Source of the DNA: Chondromyces crocatus
Lineage (GTDB): Bacteria > Myxococcota_A > Polyangia > Polyangiales > Polyangiaceae
Reading direction: 5' to 3'
Length of the DNA: 64,000 bases
Assembly: GCF_001189295.1 (NCBI RefSeq)
Contig: NZ_CP012159.1
Coordinates: 6,216,525-6,280,524 of the forward strand
Shown: in pieces, positions 23,949 to 32,644 of the stretch
Layout of the letters: every line of letters starts with the position of its first letter
How positions within the stretch are numbered: the first letter of the stretch is position 1
Program-made: the position numbers and the translations under genes
The notes under the pieces: model-generated
What the model saw: only the letters and a program-made list of their open reading frames with translations
What the model was told of the DNA's origin: nothing
Database searches by the model: none

Positions 23949-25979
23949 TCAGCGAAGGAGCGGAGGAGGCGTCGGGCTGGGAGGCGGGACATCACGCGGC
24001 GTGGGCGTCGGCGGTTCGGAGGGCGCCGTGGGGCGCTGCTTCGTATCGGAAGCCGGTGGCCGCTCCGGCGTCTGTGGCGCGTTCTGATCAGGCGTCGAGG
24101 GTGCTTTCTGACCTGGCGCAGACGGTGTCGTGCCTGGCTCGGCCGGCGTCCCCTGCCCTGGTCCACCTGACTGCCCTGGTTCCCCTGGCGCCCCTTGACC
24201 TGGTGCTCCCGGTGCTCCCGGTGCCCCCGGACCTGGCGCGGCTGGACCTTGTCCCGGTGGGGTCTTCGGGGCTCCCTGGTCCTTCGCGGCGCCGTCCTTC
24301 CCGGCCGGTGTCGCCGGCTTCTTGCTGCCCGGCGCAGCGGGCGCTCCCTTCGCGGGCGCAGCCTGACCTTTGCGCGCGCGCTCGGCGTCTCGCTCCCGTG
24401 CGCGCTCGGCTTCTCGCTCCCGATCGACGGTCGTCTGACGATCGTTTTCGGTCGTCGAGCTGACGTCATTTCCGGTCGTCGACTGGGTGTCGTTCTCCAG
24501 CGTGGAGCGACTGTCGTTCTCGGTGGTGGTCTGCCGATCGACCTCCCGGCTGGAGCGGCTGCGCGGCCCGTCGGGCGCGATGAACTCGGGCGCCATCTGC
24601 CGCTCGACGCCCACCAGGCTGGTCTGCGCCGCCGCGCTGTCGAAGCGTGTCAGCGCGGCGCGTGCCGCGCTGCCCTCCATGCCCAGCCGTACCTCGCTCG
24701 CGGGCTCGGGTGGCACCATCTGGCGCCGATCCGTGGAGATCGTGCCCGCGATGCCGATGGTCCAGATGGTCCGCAGGCCGCTGTTCTGACCGTAGACGGT
24801 CGGGGGATCGAAGCTGGCGCGGAGGAACTCCAGATCGAACGCGCCATACATCTGCACGCCGAGCAAGAGCGGGTAGTCGATCCGGGCGCCCGCAGCGGCG
24901 GTGATCGTCATCAGCTTCCCCTCGATGTTCGGCGGCGGGCGCTCCGGATCCACGACCAGCGGCGGGTTGAGGGCGACGGGCAGGTTGCCAACGGCGAATC
25001 GCGCCACGCCCGTCATCACGACGTCGCGGTACTTGCCTCCTCGAAGCGGCAAGAAGCTGATCTGGGCGAGCGCGTTGTGCTGCTGCCCGAAGCCGATCCG
25101 CGAGCCCAGGGAGGTGTAGGTGTACGCGTAGTCCACCATGAAGTCGTAACGATCCCCGGCGAAGGTGATGCCCGCGCGCGCCGCGGGAGCGACGACGGTG
25201 TCGTCCGAGCCGACGATCGGCGGTGGGCTGGCGACGGTGACGCCGCCGCCGATCCGCCCCACGGATCGGCGCCCGAAGGCGTGCGTCCAGAGCATCAGCG
25301 CCGTCCCGGCGTGGACGTCGGCTTCGCCGCGGTTGAAGAAGATGTCCAGCAGCGCGTTGTAGTAGTGGATGTACCGGTACTCGAGCTCGGGTCCGATCGC
25401 GTCGTTGTCGCTGAGCTCGTAGCTGAAGCGGGTCCGGGCGAACGCCTCGTGCGTATCGACGCCGATCGCGCGAGGGTCGTCGGCGGTGATGGCGCCGGTC
25501 TGCTGGTAGCTGGCCGCCATGTCCAGGAACGACCGCCGGGACGTGGTCATGGAGAAGCCGGGGCCCGTGCCGAGCGTGTACTGGAGGCGCTGCCCGTACA
25601 GGAACGGGTCACGCTGGGCGAGTGCATCGTCCGCGCGGATGCCGAGGCGCGTGGCGAGGAAGCCGCTGGTGGTCCAGGACAGGCTGGTCAGCGGCGAGGT
25701 CTGCCATGCGGCGCGACCGTCCAGCGATGTGGAGGCGCTGTCCCTGGGCAACGCGCCGCCACCTTCGCCGATCGAGAAGTACGAGGCCCGAGCGTAGGCG
25801 CCCGTCAAGGCGAGGCCGTACTCCGACCGAGGGTTCCTCGCGACGGCGACGAGGGAGCCTTCCGCACCCGTCAGGAGCGAGCCAGTGCCGACGTCGACGA
25901 CGCTGGCGGCGACGCCCTGCTCTGCGGCCGCGCGCGCGGTGACGTCGGCTTCCCATAGGGGCAGGAGAAAAGGAAACAC
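23949..25979 (-). CDS. beta-barrel-like surface protein with T/N-D repeats and collagen-like tail
   Basis: The 676-residue frame starts at a GTG (25979) right after an in-frame TGA; the short hydrophobic start (residues 2-9, FPFLLPLW) is a weak signal peptide, so the true N-terminus may be affected by a frameshift or sequence error. Residues about 30-440 show alternating beta strands rich in Tyr, Gly and Asp (AGITFAGDRYDFMVDYAYTY is typical), suggesting an outer-membrane beta barrel. Then come repeats of the type STTENDxQ (about 478-520), a charged helix EREAERARERDAERARK, an Ala/Lys/Pro spacer, a collagen-like Gly-X-Y run (GPGAPGAPGAPGQGAPGEPG) and a Pro/Thr end. It is convergent with rsgA. 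Function is unknown. Confidence 0.65.
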   Translation of the reverse strand: MFPFLLPLWEADVTARAAAEQGVAASVVDVGTGSLLTGAEGSLVAVARNPRSEYGLALTGAYARASYFSIGEGGGALPRDSASTSLDGRAAWQTSPLTSLSWTTSGFLATRLGIRADDALAQRDPFLYGQRLQYTLGTGPGFSMTTSRRSFLDMAASYQQTGAITADDPRAIGVDTHEAFARTRFSYELSDNDAIGPELEYRYIHYYNALLDIFFNRGEADVHAGTALMLWTHAFGRRSVGRIGGGVTVASPPPIVGSDDTVVAPAARAGITFAGDRYDFMVDYAYTYTSLGSRIGFGQQHNALAQISFLPLRGGKYRDVVMTGVARFAVGNLPVALNPPLVVDPERPPPNIEGKLMTITAAAGARIDYPLLLGVQMYGAFDLEFLRASFDPPTVYGQNSGLRTIWTIGIAGTISTDRRQMVPPEPASEVRLGMEGSAARAALTRFDSAAAQTSLVGVERQMAPEFIAPDGPRSRSSREVDRQTTTENDSRSTLENDTQSTTGNDVSSTTENDRQTTVDREREAERARERDAERARKGQAAPAKGAPAAPGSKKPATPAGKDGAAKDQGAPKTPPGQGPAAPGPGAPGAPGAPGQGAPGEPGQSGGPGQGTPAEPGTTPSAPGQKAPSTPDQNAPQTPERPPASDTKQRPTAPSEPPTPTPRDVPPPSPTPPPLLR

Positions 25980-26111
25980 GCATCAAGGCAGATGCTCCAG
26001 GTCGTGCCCCCGTCGCGATACGGACATGTCCTCGTGTCGAGAAGGGCCGTCCGCGTCGCTCCTCCCCCCCGAATGCAGTTCCCGGCGTACACGCGGATGG
26101 GTGCCTCCCTC

Positions 26112-27398
26112 ATGGTAGGCGCCATACCTGCGTGTAACAAAAACAACACTTTGAACCCCCAAGCCCTACACCAAACGTCTCAGGCGCTCCGCGTGCTCTG
26201 GGTCACGCGGATCTTCCCCAACCGGATCGAGCCCCTCGCTTGCCCGTTCCAGCGGCAGCAGCTCGCGGCGCTGTCGCGCCAGTGCGAGGTCGAGGTGCTC
26301 GCAGCGATTCCTTATTACCCAGGAGCCGGGTTGCTCGGCGAGCGCACGCGCCCCGCGCGGCTGTGCGCCGTGCCCGACAGGGACGAGATCGACGGCATCC
26401 CCGTATCGCACCCCCGCGCGCCGTACCTGCCGGGGGCCGGCAAGCTGCTGGCTGCCGTGAACGCGCCGCTCTACCTCGGCGGTTTGCTGCCCGAGGTTCC
26501 CCGGCTGCGGGGGCGGTTCGACGTGGTCATGGGCGCCTTTCTTTACCCGGATGCGTGCGCTGCGGCCGCGCTGGCGCGGCTCCTCGGCCTGCCTTATGCG
26601 GTGAAGGGCCACGGCACCGACGTCAACGTGGTCGCGCAGTGGCCCTCGGTGAAGCCCCTCGTTCGTGCGGCCCTCCGGCGTGCGGCGGCGGCCTTCGGCG
26701 TGAGCCGGCCGATGGTCGACACGCTGGTCGAGATGGGTGCCCCCGCCGAGCGCACGGCGCTGGTGATGAACGGCGTGAACCGGAGCGTGTTCTTCCCGCA
26801 AGACAAGCTCGAAGCGCGCCGCGCGCTGGGACTGCCGGAGCGAGGTCGGGTGATCACCTTCGTGGGCACGCTGGCGGCGCACAAAGGGGTGCGCGAGCTC
26901 CTCGCGTCGCTCGATGACGTCGCCAGCGCTGCCGGTGAACCGACCTGCCTCGTCATGGTGGGCGATGGGCCTGAGCGCCACGCCCTCGAAGAGGAGGCAG
27001 CTCGGCGTACGGAAGCGGCCGGGAAGCTCGTGATCCCTGGCCCCCGTCCGCTGGAGGAGGTGGCCCGCTACATGGCCGCCGGCGACGTGGTGACGTTGCC
27101 CAGCCACGCCGAAGGGACACCGAACGTGATCCTGGAGGCGCTCGCTTCGGGCAGGCCCGTGGTGGCGACCCGGGTGGGCGGCATCCCCGACGTGATCGAG
27201 AACGGACGTACGGGCTTGCTCGTACCCCCGGAAGACGTGCCCGCGCTCTCCGCTGCCTTGATCGACGCGCTGACGCGGACCTGGGACGAGCAGGAGATCG
27301 CCGCCGCCGCGCCGCCCTCGTGGGACGAGAGCGCGGCCCGGCTGCGGGCGCACCTCGAGCGCGCCGTCTTCGGGGATTCGCTGGCGCTCGCGGCGTGA
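26112..27398 (+). CDS. glycosyltransferase family 4 (GT-B) enzyme
   Basis: The protein has the two-domain GT-B fold of GT4 glycosyltransferases: an N-terminal half beginning LRVLWVTRIFPNRIEPL, the inter-domain helix with GVSRPMVDTLVEMGAP, FVGTLAAHKGVREL, and the sugar-nucleotide site SHAEGTPNVILEALASGRPV with GGIPDVIENG. It probably transfers a sugar from a nucleotide donor to a surface polysaccharide or lipid. The start is uncertain: ATG 26112 is used here, but homology begins at about 26190, where GTG 26193 or TTG 26151 may be the real start, and the 26125-26175 stretch is AT-rich and looks like a leader. It lies 26 bp before mlaE and may share its operon. Confidence 0.85.
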   Translation: MVGAIPACNKNNTLNPQALHQTSQALRVLWVTRIFPNRIEPLACPFQRQQLAALSRQCEVEVLAAIPYYPGAGLLGERTRPARLCAVPDRDEIDGIPVSHPRAPYLPGAGKLLAAVNAPLYLGGLLPEVPRLRGRFDVVMGAFLYPDACAAAALARLLGLPYAVKGHGTDVNVVAQWPSVKPLVRAALRRAAAAFGVSRPMVDTLVEMGAPAERTALVMNGVNRSVFFPQDKLEARRALGLPERGRVITFVGTLAAHKGVRELLASLDDVASAAGEPTCLVMVGDGPERHALEEEAARRTEAAGKLVIPGPRPLEEVARYMAAGDVVTLPSHAEGTPNVILEALASGRPVVATRVGGIPDVIENGRTGLLVPPEDVPALSAALIDALTRTWDEQEIAAAAPPSWDESAARLRAHLERAVFGDSLALAA

Positions 27399-27424
27399 GC
27401 TTGGGCTAAGCTCGCGCGGCCTGG

Positions 27425-28258
27425 ATGACGCAATCCGCCACCGGCCCCTCCCCCAGTCCGCAACCGGCGCGCGCCGTCTCCTCGGCGCCGTCGACGTTCC
27501 ATCAGATCGGGGTGAACTTCCTCGAGACCGCGGCGATGGTGGGGGGCATGGGGGTGCTCGCCGCCGAGATCGTCAAGCGCCTCGTGCGGTTCCGCGTCGA
27601 CTGGGACGAGCTGAAGCGGAACATGTACCGCATGGGGGTGAAGTCGATCGCCATCGTGATCTTCACCGCCCTGTTCACCGGCGCGATCATGGTCCTCCAG
27701 GCGGCGCCGCTCGTGGAGCGCTTCGGGGCCTACGGCTTGATCGGCTGGGGCGCTGGCTTCGGGACCCTGCGTGAGGTCGCGCCGCTCCTGACCGCGCTGA
27801 TGATCAATGGCCGCGTGGGTGCGAACAATACGGCCGAACTCGGCACGATGGTGGTGACCGAGCAGATCGACGCCCTGCGGGTGCTCGCGATCGATCCGGT
27901 GAGCTTCCTCATCGCGCCGCGCTGCGTGGCGATGGTGTCCACGCTCTTCCTGGCGACCATCTTCGCCGACGCGCTGGCTCTCCTCGGCGCCGCGCTCACC
28001 AGCGACGTGCTGCTCGGCGTGGCCCCCGCCGTGTTCTTCAATGGCCTCACCAGCGGGCTTCTGGGCCTCGGTGACGTGATGAACGGTCTGGTCAAGAGCG
28101 TCGTGTTCGGGGTGGTGATGGCCCTGGCGAGCTGCCAGTACGGTCTGACCGTCACCGGCGGGGCTCCGGGTGTCGGCCGCGCCGTCAACGCCACCGTCGT
28201 CGCCTCGGCGGCGGGAATCTTCATCCTGGACTACTTCGTGTCCTTCACGCTCGAGTGA
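27425..28258 (+). CDS. mlaE: MlaE-family ABC transporter permease (first copy)
   Basis: This 277-residue integral membrane protein has the MlaE/YrbE fold with about five to six membrane segments and the family phrases VKSIAIVIFTALFTGAIMVL, REVAPLLTALMINGRVGANN, ELGTMVVTEQIDALRVL and DPVSFLIAPR. It forms the permease of an MCE-type lipid transporter that moves phospholipids between the inner and outer membrane. An N-terminal Ser/Pro stretch of about 25 residues is not part of the fold. A second MlaE paralogue starts 9 bp downstream, so the pair may form a heterodimer rather than the usual homodimer. It is 26 bp downstream of the glycosyltransferase. Confidence 0.93.
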   Translation: MTQSATGPSPSPQPARAVSSAPSTFHQIGVNFLETAAMVGGMGVLAAEIVKRLVRFRVDWDELKRNMYRMGVKSIAIVIFTALFTGAIMVLQAAPLVERFGAYGLIGWGAGFGTLREVAPLLTALMINGRVGANNTAELGTMVVTEQIDALRVLAIDPVSFLIAPRCVAMVSTLFLATIFADALALLGAALTSDVLLGVAPAVFFNGLTSGLLGLGDVMNGLVKSVVFGVVMALASCQYGLTVTGGAPGVGRAVNATVVASAAGIFILDYFVSFTLE

Positions 28259-28267
28259 GCGCGCTCG

Positions 28268-29149
28268 ATGGTTCGCTCCGCTCCTCCACCCCCGCCCCAG
28301 CACCCCTCTCCTCCCGAGCCGGAGGAAGACGAAGGGCGCCCGTCGATCGAGCTGCGGGACGTGCTCCCCGAGCCGCACGGCGTCGCCTTCCTGGGTGCGC
28401 AAGCCATGCACCTGGCGCGCCAGGGCGGTGACCTCGCCTCGGTCTTCGTGCGCACGCTCTACTACTGCGTGCAAGGGCGGCGCGAGCGCGGCGCGGTGCT
28501 GCAGCAGATGTACGAGATCGGTAACAAGTCGATCTTCTTCCTCTCGCTGGTGATGGCGTTCCTGGGGATGATCCTCGTCTACCAGGCGGGGACGCAGACG
28601 AAGCGGGTGGTGCCCGATCTGACCATGCTCGGCGCCAACTACCTCGAGCTGCTGGTCCGGGAGCTGGCGCCGACCATCGGTGCCCTGATGCTGGCGACGC
28701 GCGTGGGCGCCGGCATCGCCGCCGAGATCGGCTCGATGGTGGTGACGGAGCAGGTGGACGCGCTGCGGATGAGCGCCGCCGATCCCATCGACTACCTGAT
28801 CAAGCCGCGCTTCATCGCGAGCGTGCTGATGACCACCTGCCTCATCGTCTGGAGTTCGGCGGTCGCATTCGTGGCGGGCATGCTCATGGCGTACACCACC
28901 TTCGACGTCATGCCGCGAACCTTCATGAACGCGAGCCTGGTGGACGCCGGCGATCTGACCGTGGGCCTGGTCAAGTGCCTGGCCTACGGCGCCGCCATCC
29001 CGGTGGTGGCCGGGCACTCGGGGTTGTCGACCTACGGCGGCAGCGAAGGGGTGGGATGGGCGACGACGCGTGCCGTGGTGAACTCGTCCCTGGCCGTGAT
29101 CATTCTCGATGTGATCATCTCGACCGCGGGGTTCCTGGTCTTCCGCTGA
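28268..29149 (+). CDS. MlaE-family ABC transporter permease (second copy)
   Basis: This 293-residue paralogue shows the same family signatures: KSIFFLSLVMAFLGMILVYQ, RELAPTIGALMLATRVGAGI, EIGSMVVTEQVDALRMS and DPIDYLIKPR. It has a Pro/Glu-rich cytoplasmic N-terminus of about 60 residues that the first copy lacks. Two adjacent, diverged permeases resemble the YrbEA/YrbEB arrangement of actinobacterial mce operons. The next gene (mlaF) lies on the other strand, which is unusual for this transporter. Confidence 0.92.
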   Translation: MVRSAPPPPPQHPSPPEPEEDEGRPSIELRDVLPEPHGVAFLGAQAMHLARQGGDLASVFVRTLYYCVQGRRERGAVLQQMYEIGNKSIFFLSLVMAFLGMILVYQAGTQTKRVVPDLTMLGANYLELLVRELAPTIGALMLATRVGAGIAAEIGSMVVTEQVDALRMSAADPIDYLIKPRFIASVLMTTCLIVWSSAVAFVAGMLMAYTTFDVMPRTFMNASLVDAGDLTVGLVKCLAYGAAIPVVAGHSGLSTYGGSEGVGWATTRAVVNSSLAVIILDVIISTAGFLVFR

Positions 29150-29206
29150 TCGTTCGCCGCCCGCCGGCGTCACACCGGGGCGGCGCCTCCCCCCAGCAGG
29201 TCACGC

Positions 29207-29947
29207 TCACTCGATCGGCCCCTCGGCCCGCCCGTGGATGAACTGCTGCACCACGGGATCGGCCGCACGGCGAAACTCCTCCTGCGTCCCGAGCATGCGG
29301 ACCAGTCCCTGGTAGAGCATCACGATGCGGTCGGAGATGCCGAAGATGCTGACCAGATCGTGGCTCACGACCACGCTGGTCACCCCGAGCGTGTCGCTGA
29401 GCTCGCGGATCAGCTTGTCCACGCGGCGGGCGCTCACCGGATCGAGGCTGGTGGTGGGCTCGTCGAACAGGACGTAACGCGGGTCGAGCGTGAGCGCCCG
29501 GGCGATGGCCACCCGCTTTCGCATGCCATCACCCAGCTCGGGTGGATACCGCTCGGCGAACTCGCGCATGTGGACCTGGTCGAGCCGCCGGCAGGCCTCG
29601 TCGAGCGCCTCGCGGTGCCGGAGCCCTTTGTGCTTGCGGAGCGGCAGCGCGACGTTCTCGGCGCAGGTCATCGAGTCGAACAGCGTGGAGTGCTGGAAGA
29701 CCATCGCGCACTTCATCCGCACCGGGTACATCTGCGCTTCGCCGAAGCGGCTGATCTCTTCCCCGTCGAGCCAGATCTCGCCACCATCCGGGTACAGCAG
29801 GCCGACGAGGTGTTTGATCAGGACGCTCTTGCCCACCCCCGACTGGCCGATGATGAAGAAGACCTCCCCCTCGGCGACGTCGAAGGAGACATCGGAGAGC
29901 ACTTCCTTCGAGCCGAAGGACTTGCGAACGTTCCTGAAGGAGATCAT
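29207..29947 (-). CDS. mlaF: MlaF-family ABC transporter ATP-binding protein
   Basis: The 246-residue ATPase has Walker A GQSGVGKSVL, Q-loop MVFQHSTLFDSM, Walker B YVLFDEPTTSLDP and the H-loop VVVSHDL. The ABC signature reads LGDGMRKRVAIARAL instead of the usual LSGGM, so the Ser and first Gly of the signature are changed. It drives the MlaE permease. The gene lies between mlaE and mlaD on the opposite strand, 57 bp from mlaE (convergent) and 120 bp from mlaD (divergent), so its expression is separate from the permeases. The region 29948-30067 should contain both the mlaF and mlaD promoters. Confidence 0.92.
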   Translation of the reverse strand: MISFRNVRKSFGSKEVLSDVSFDVAEGEVFFIIGQSGVGKSVLIKHLVGLLYPDGGEIWLDGEEISRFGEAQMYPVRMKCAMVFQHSTLFDSMTCAENVALPLRKHKGLRHREALDEACRRLDQVHMREFAERYPPELGDGMRKRVAIARALTLDPRYVLFDEPTTSLDPVSARRVDKLIRELSDTLGVTSVVVSHDLVSIFGISDRIVMLYQGLVRMLGTQEEFRRAADPVVQQFIHGRAEGPIE

Positions 29948-30067
29948 GGGTGCCTCCCGCCCTGCCGCGCGATGTCGCCCTGACGCCGCCCGTCGGCGAG
30001 GTCGGGTGCGCCGAAGGCAGGATTTCTCTCACCTCCGACGGGGGAGATCGGCCATGATCCCGCCGGC

Positions 30068-31090
30068 ATGGCAAGCCCGCGTTCGATAGAGGTCAAGGTA
30101 GGCATCCTCATCCTGACGGCGGCCGGGCTCCTGGCTGCGTTCATCCTGGTGATGGGCGGGTTGAACTTCCAGCCCACGTACTCGCTCTACATCGACTTCG
30201 ACAACCCCGGCGGCTTGCAGTCTGGCGCCCCCGTGAAGATCGCTGGCGTCAAGGTCGGCAAGCTCGGGGGCATCCAGTTTCGTGGTGAGATCAACCCGGC
30301 CACGAAGGTGCGCGATCCCCTGGTGCGCATCGAGGCGCGCGTCGAGAAGCGATACCAGAAGAGCATCCGCGAGAACGCGGTGTTTTACGTGACCACCCAG
30401 GGCGTGCTCGGGGAGCAGTTCCTCGCGGTGGAGCCTGGCTCGGGAGACCGCGGCGAGCTGCCCGAGGACTCGGTGGTCCGGGGCCTGGACCCTCCCCGTC
30501 TCGACATGCTCCTGGCCGAGGGCTACGAGCTCTTGCACTCCACCGTCTCCGCCATGCGCGAGAACAAGTCGGAGATCGCCGACGCTTTCGACGGGCTGCG
30601 CAAGACCCTCAAAGGCACCGGTGAGTTCATGCACCGCAACCAGGATCGCCTGGACCGGATCGCCGAGAACGTCGAGCAGGTCAGCCTCGACGCGAGCGAG
30701 GCGGTGAAGCAAGCGCGACAGAAGTACGTCGAGAACCCGCAGATCGACCGCATTCTGGCGAACACCGAGCGGGTGACGAGCACGGCGGCGCAGGATCTCC
30801 CGCCGCTCACCGCCGATGCCAAGGCGACCCTCGCCAACGCGCGCCGGATCTCCCAGACCGTGGGTGGCGAGGCCGAGCAGGCGAAGATCCGCAAGGTGAT
30901 CGACGATGTTGCCGAGATCGCGAGCCGCGCCAAGTCGGCGACCAGCGACGCGCAGGCCATCGTGGCGCACGTGCGTCGAGGCAAGGGCAGCGTCGGTGCG
31001 CTGGTGATGGACGAGCAGCTGTTCGACGACCTCCAGGAGATGGCCCGCGATCTCAAGCACAACCCCTGGAAGTTCTTCTGGCGCGAGTGA
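30068..31090 (+). CDS. mlaD: MlaD-family MCE domain protein
   Basis: The 340-residue protein has an N-terminal membrane anchor (EVKVGILILTAAGLLAAFIL) followed by an MCE domain (residues about 36-140: YSLYIDFDNPGGLQSGAPVK, AGVKVGKLG, YVTTQGVLGEQFLAVEPG). MCE proteins form hexameric rings that carry lipids through the periplasm. The C-terminal 190 residues are predicted helical, with repeated RxxRIxxxTxxVxxxA patterns, giving a needle-like tail as in longer MCE proteins. It pairs with the two MlaE permeases and the inverted MlaF. Confidence 0.92.
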   Translation: MASPRSIEVKVGILILTAAGLLAAFILVMGGLNFQPTYSLYIDFDNPGGLQSGAPVKIAGVKVGKLGGIQFRGEINPATKVRDPLVRIEARVEKRYQKSIRENAVFYVTTQGVLGEQFLAVEPGSGDRGELPEDSVVRGLDPPRLDMLLAEGYELLHSTVSAMRENKSEIADAFDGLRKTLKGTGEFMHRNQDRLDRIAENVEQVSLDASEAVKQARQKYVENPQIDRILANTERVTSTAAQDLPPLTADAKATLANARRISQTVGGEAEQAKIRKVIDDVAEIASRAKSATSDAQAIVAHVRRGKGSVGALVMDEQLFDDLQEMARDLKHNPWKFFWRE

Positions 31091-31204
31091 TGGCGGGCCG
31101 CAGCGCTCGCTGCTCGCCCGATCGCCCTCGCGTCGCACGCTGCGCACCCGGTTCCCCTCGCCGGGCGCTCCCCCCTCGCTCGTCGAAGTGGCCTTCGAGG
31201 CGCG

Positions 31205-31420
31205 TTACTTCAGCGTGACGACGACCTCACCCTCCACCACGGACTGCCCCTCGCTGACGAGGACCTCGGCGACTTCGCCCTCCTCCTCGGCCTCGATGGG
31301 CATCTCCATCTTCATGGACTCGAGGATGACGACGACCGTGCCCTCCTCGACCTTGTCGCCCGGCTTCACTTCGATCTTCCAGACCGTACCCGTGATGTGA
31401 GCCTTGATTGCGTTCGCCAT
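31205..31420 (-). CDS. biotinyl/lipoyl carrier domain protein
   Basis: This 71-residue protein is a bare biotinyl domain with the biotinylation motif ESMKMEMP (Lys in the MKM at about residue 37) and the flanking hairpins VWKIEVKPGDKVEEGTVV and EVLVSEGQSVVEGEVV. It could be a biotin carrier of an acyl-CoA or oxaloacetate carboxylase. No carboxylase or biotin ligase gene is nearby, so its partner is encoded elsewhere. Confidence 0.9.
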   Translation of the reverse strand: MANAIKAHITGTVWKIEVKPGDKVEEGTVVVILESMKMEMPIEAEEEGEVAEVLVSEGQSVVEGEVVVTLK

Positions 31421-31861
31421 GGTGCGGCGACCCTAATCCATCGTGGCGAATCTGGGGAGAGTGGAGCCGAGGTCGGTTCCCCCCTTCACGGCCCCCGTCA
31501 ATCGAGCTGCGCGTCCCGCCCCCCCACGGACGTGAGCGCCCGCAGGCACCTCGTGCGGCACTTCCCGCGATTCCCCGCCCAGGGCGGCGGATGTTTCTCG
31601 TGGTCATAGACGCGAGGGAGACGAAATTGGTTGGTTCGCCCCCGCTCCATCACGATAATCTGCGGCGCACGACGCGCGGGGGGCTTCACTGAACAATTGC
31701 GCGAGAGTCGCTCTGTGCGTCACAATCCCCCTGTCCTCCGTGAATGTCAGCCAGGGCGCCGCGCCCGCGGGCCCTTGAAGGAAGCCCCGCTCGGCCCCCC
31801 CGGATGGACTCACGCCACCCCCATCCGTAACTAAGCGCCGCTTCGAAGGAGCCACGAGGTC
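31421..31861. other. divergent gene-free region
   Basis: The 441 bp between the biotinyl protein gene (minus) and the coiled-coil gene (plus) carry no supported gene. It should contain promoters for both. Only a few AT-rich patches (31,620-31,730) are visible, and none fits a clear consensus. Confidence 0.5.
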
Positions 31862-32620
31862 ATGTCGGAACAGAAGGAAAGCTCGGTCCTGTTCTCGCTC
31901 AAGGAGCTGATGAACCTCGAAGAGGATCGCATCAAGACCGAGGAGCACGCGAAGGCCGCGGCGGCCACGGCGGCCGAGCAGGCGAGGCTCGATACGGAGC
32001 GTCGGGCGCGCGAGGCGGAGGAAGCCAGGATCCGCGCCGAGGAAGAGCGTCGCCGGATGGAGGAGCTGCGCTCTCGTGAAGAGGCCGCGAGGCTCGAAGC
32101 CATCCGCCAGGCGGAGATCGAGCGCGCGCGCGTGGAGGCCGAGCAGCAGGCCCGCATCGCGGCCCTCTCGGCCCAGCAGGAGCACGAGCAGAAGCTCGCA
32201 GCCCTGAAGCACGACGAGTCGAAGAAGAATCTGCGCAAGCTGCTCATCGGCGTGGTCGCGGGCGTGGTCGTGCTCGGCGCCGTCGCTGGTGTCCTCGTGA
32301 AGAAGGAGATCGATCAGCGCGAGCAGGTGCGCATCGCTCAGGAAGCGGCGATGGCGGAGGCCAACCAGAAGCTCGCGAAGCTCGAAGCCGACCGGAAGGC
32401 CTCCGAGGTGAAGGAAGCCGAGCTGAAGCGTCAGCTCGATAGCGCCAAGGACGAGGCGACCCGCCTCGCGCTGCAGAAGCAGCTCGAGGCCGAGCAGGAG
32501 AAGCAGAAGCAGATCCGGGGCGCCGCAGCGGGAGCAGGCAGGGGCTCTGGCGCCAGCCCTGGCGCCGGGGCCAAGCCGTGCAACTGCGCACCTGGCGATC
32601 CGCTCTGCAGCTGCCTCTAG
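31862..32620 (+). CDS. coiled-coil single-pass membrane protein
   Basis: The 252-residue protein has an Ala/Glu/Arg-rich coiled coil (about 20-120), one transmembrane helix (RKLLIGVVAGVVVLGAVAGV, about 125-144), a second coiled coil (about 150-220) and a Gly/Ala tail ending with a cysteine-rich motif PCNCAPGDPLCSCL. An AAGGAG ribosome-binding site lies upstream of the ATG. I do not recognise a family; similar proteins are common in myxobacteria. The cysteines at the end may bind metal or form disulfides outside the cytoplasm. It is followed 24 bp later by pyrF, so co-transcription is likely. Confidence 0.7.
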   Translation: MSEQKESSVLFSLKELMNLEEDRIKTEEHAKAAAATAAEQARLDTERRAREAEEARIRAEEERRRMEELRSREEAARLEAIRQAEIERARVEAEQQARIAALSAQQEHEQKLAALKHDESKKNLRKLLIGVVAGVVVLGAVAGVLVKKEIDQREQVRIAQEAAMAEANQKLAKLEADRKASEVKEAELKRQLDSAKDEATRLALQKQLEAEQEKQKQIRGAAAGAGRGSGASPGAGAKPCNCAPGDPLCSCL

Positions 32621-32644
32621 ATCCGTAGGAAAGAAATCGGCGAC

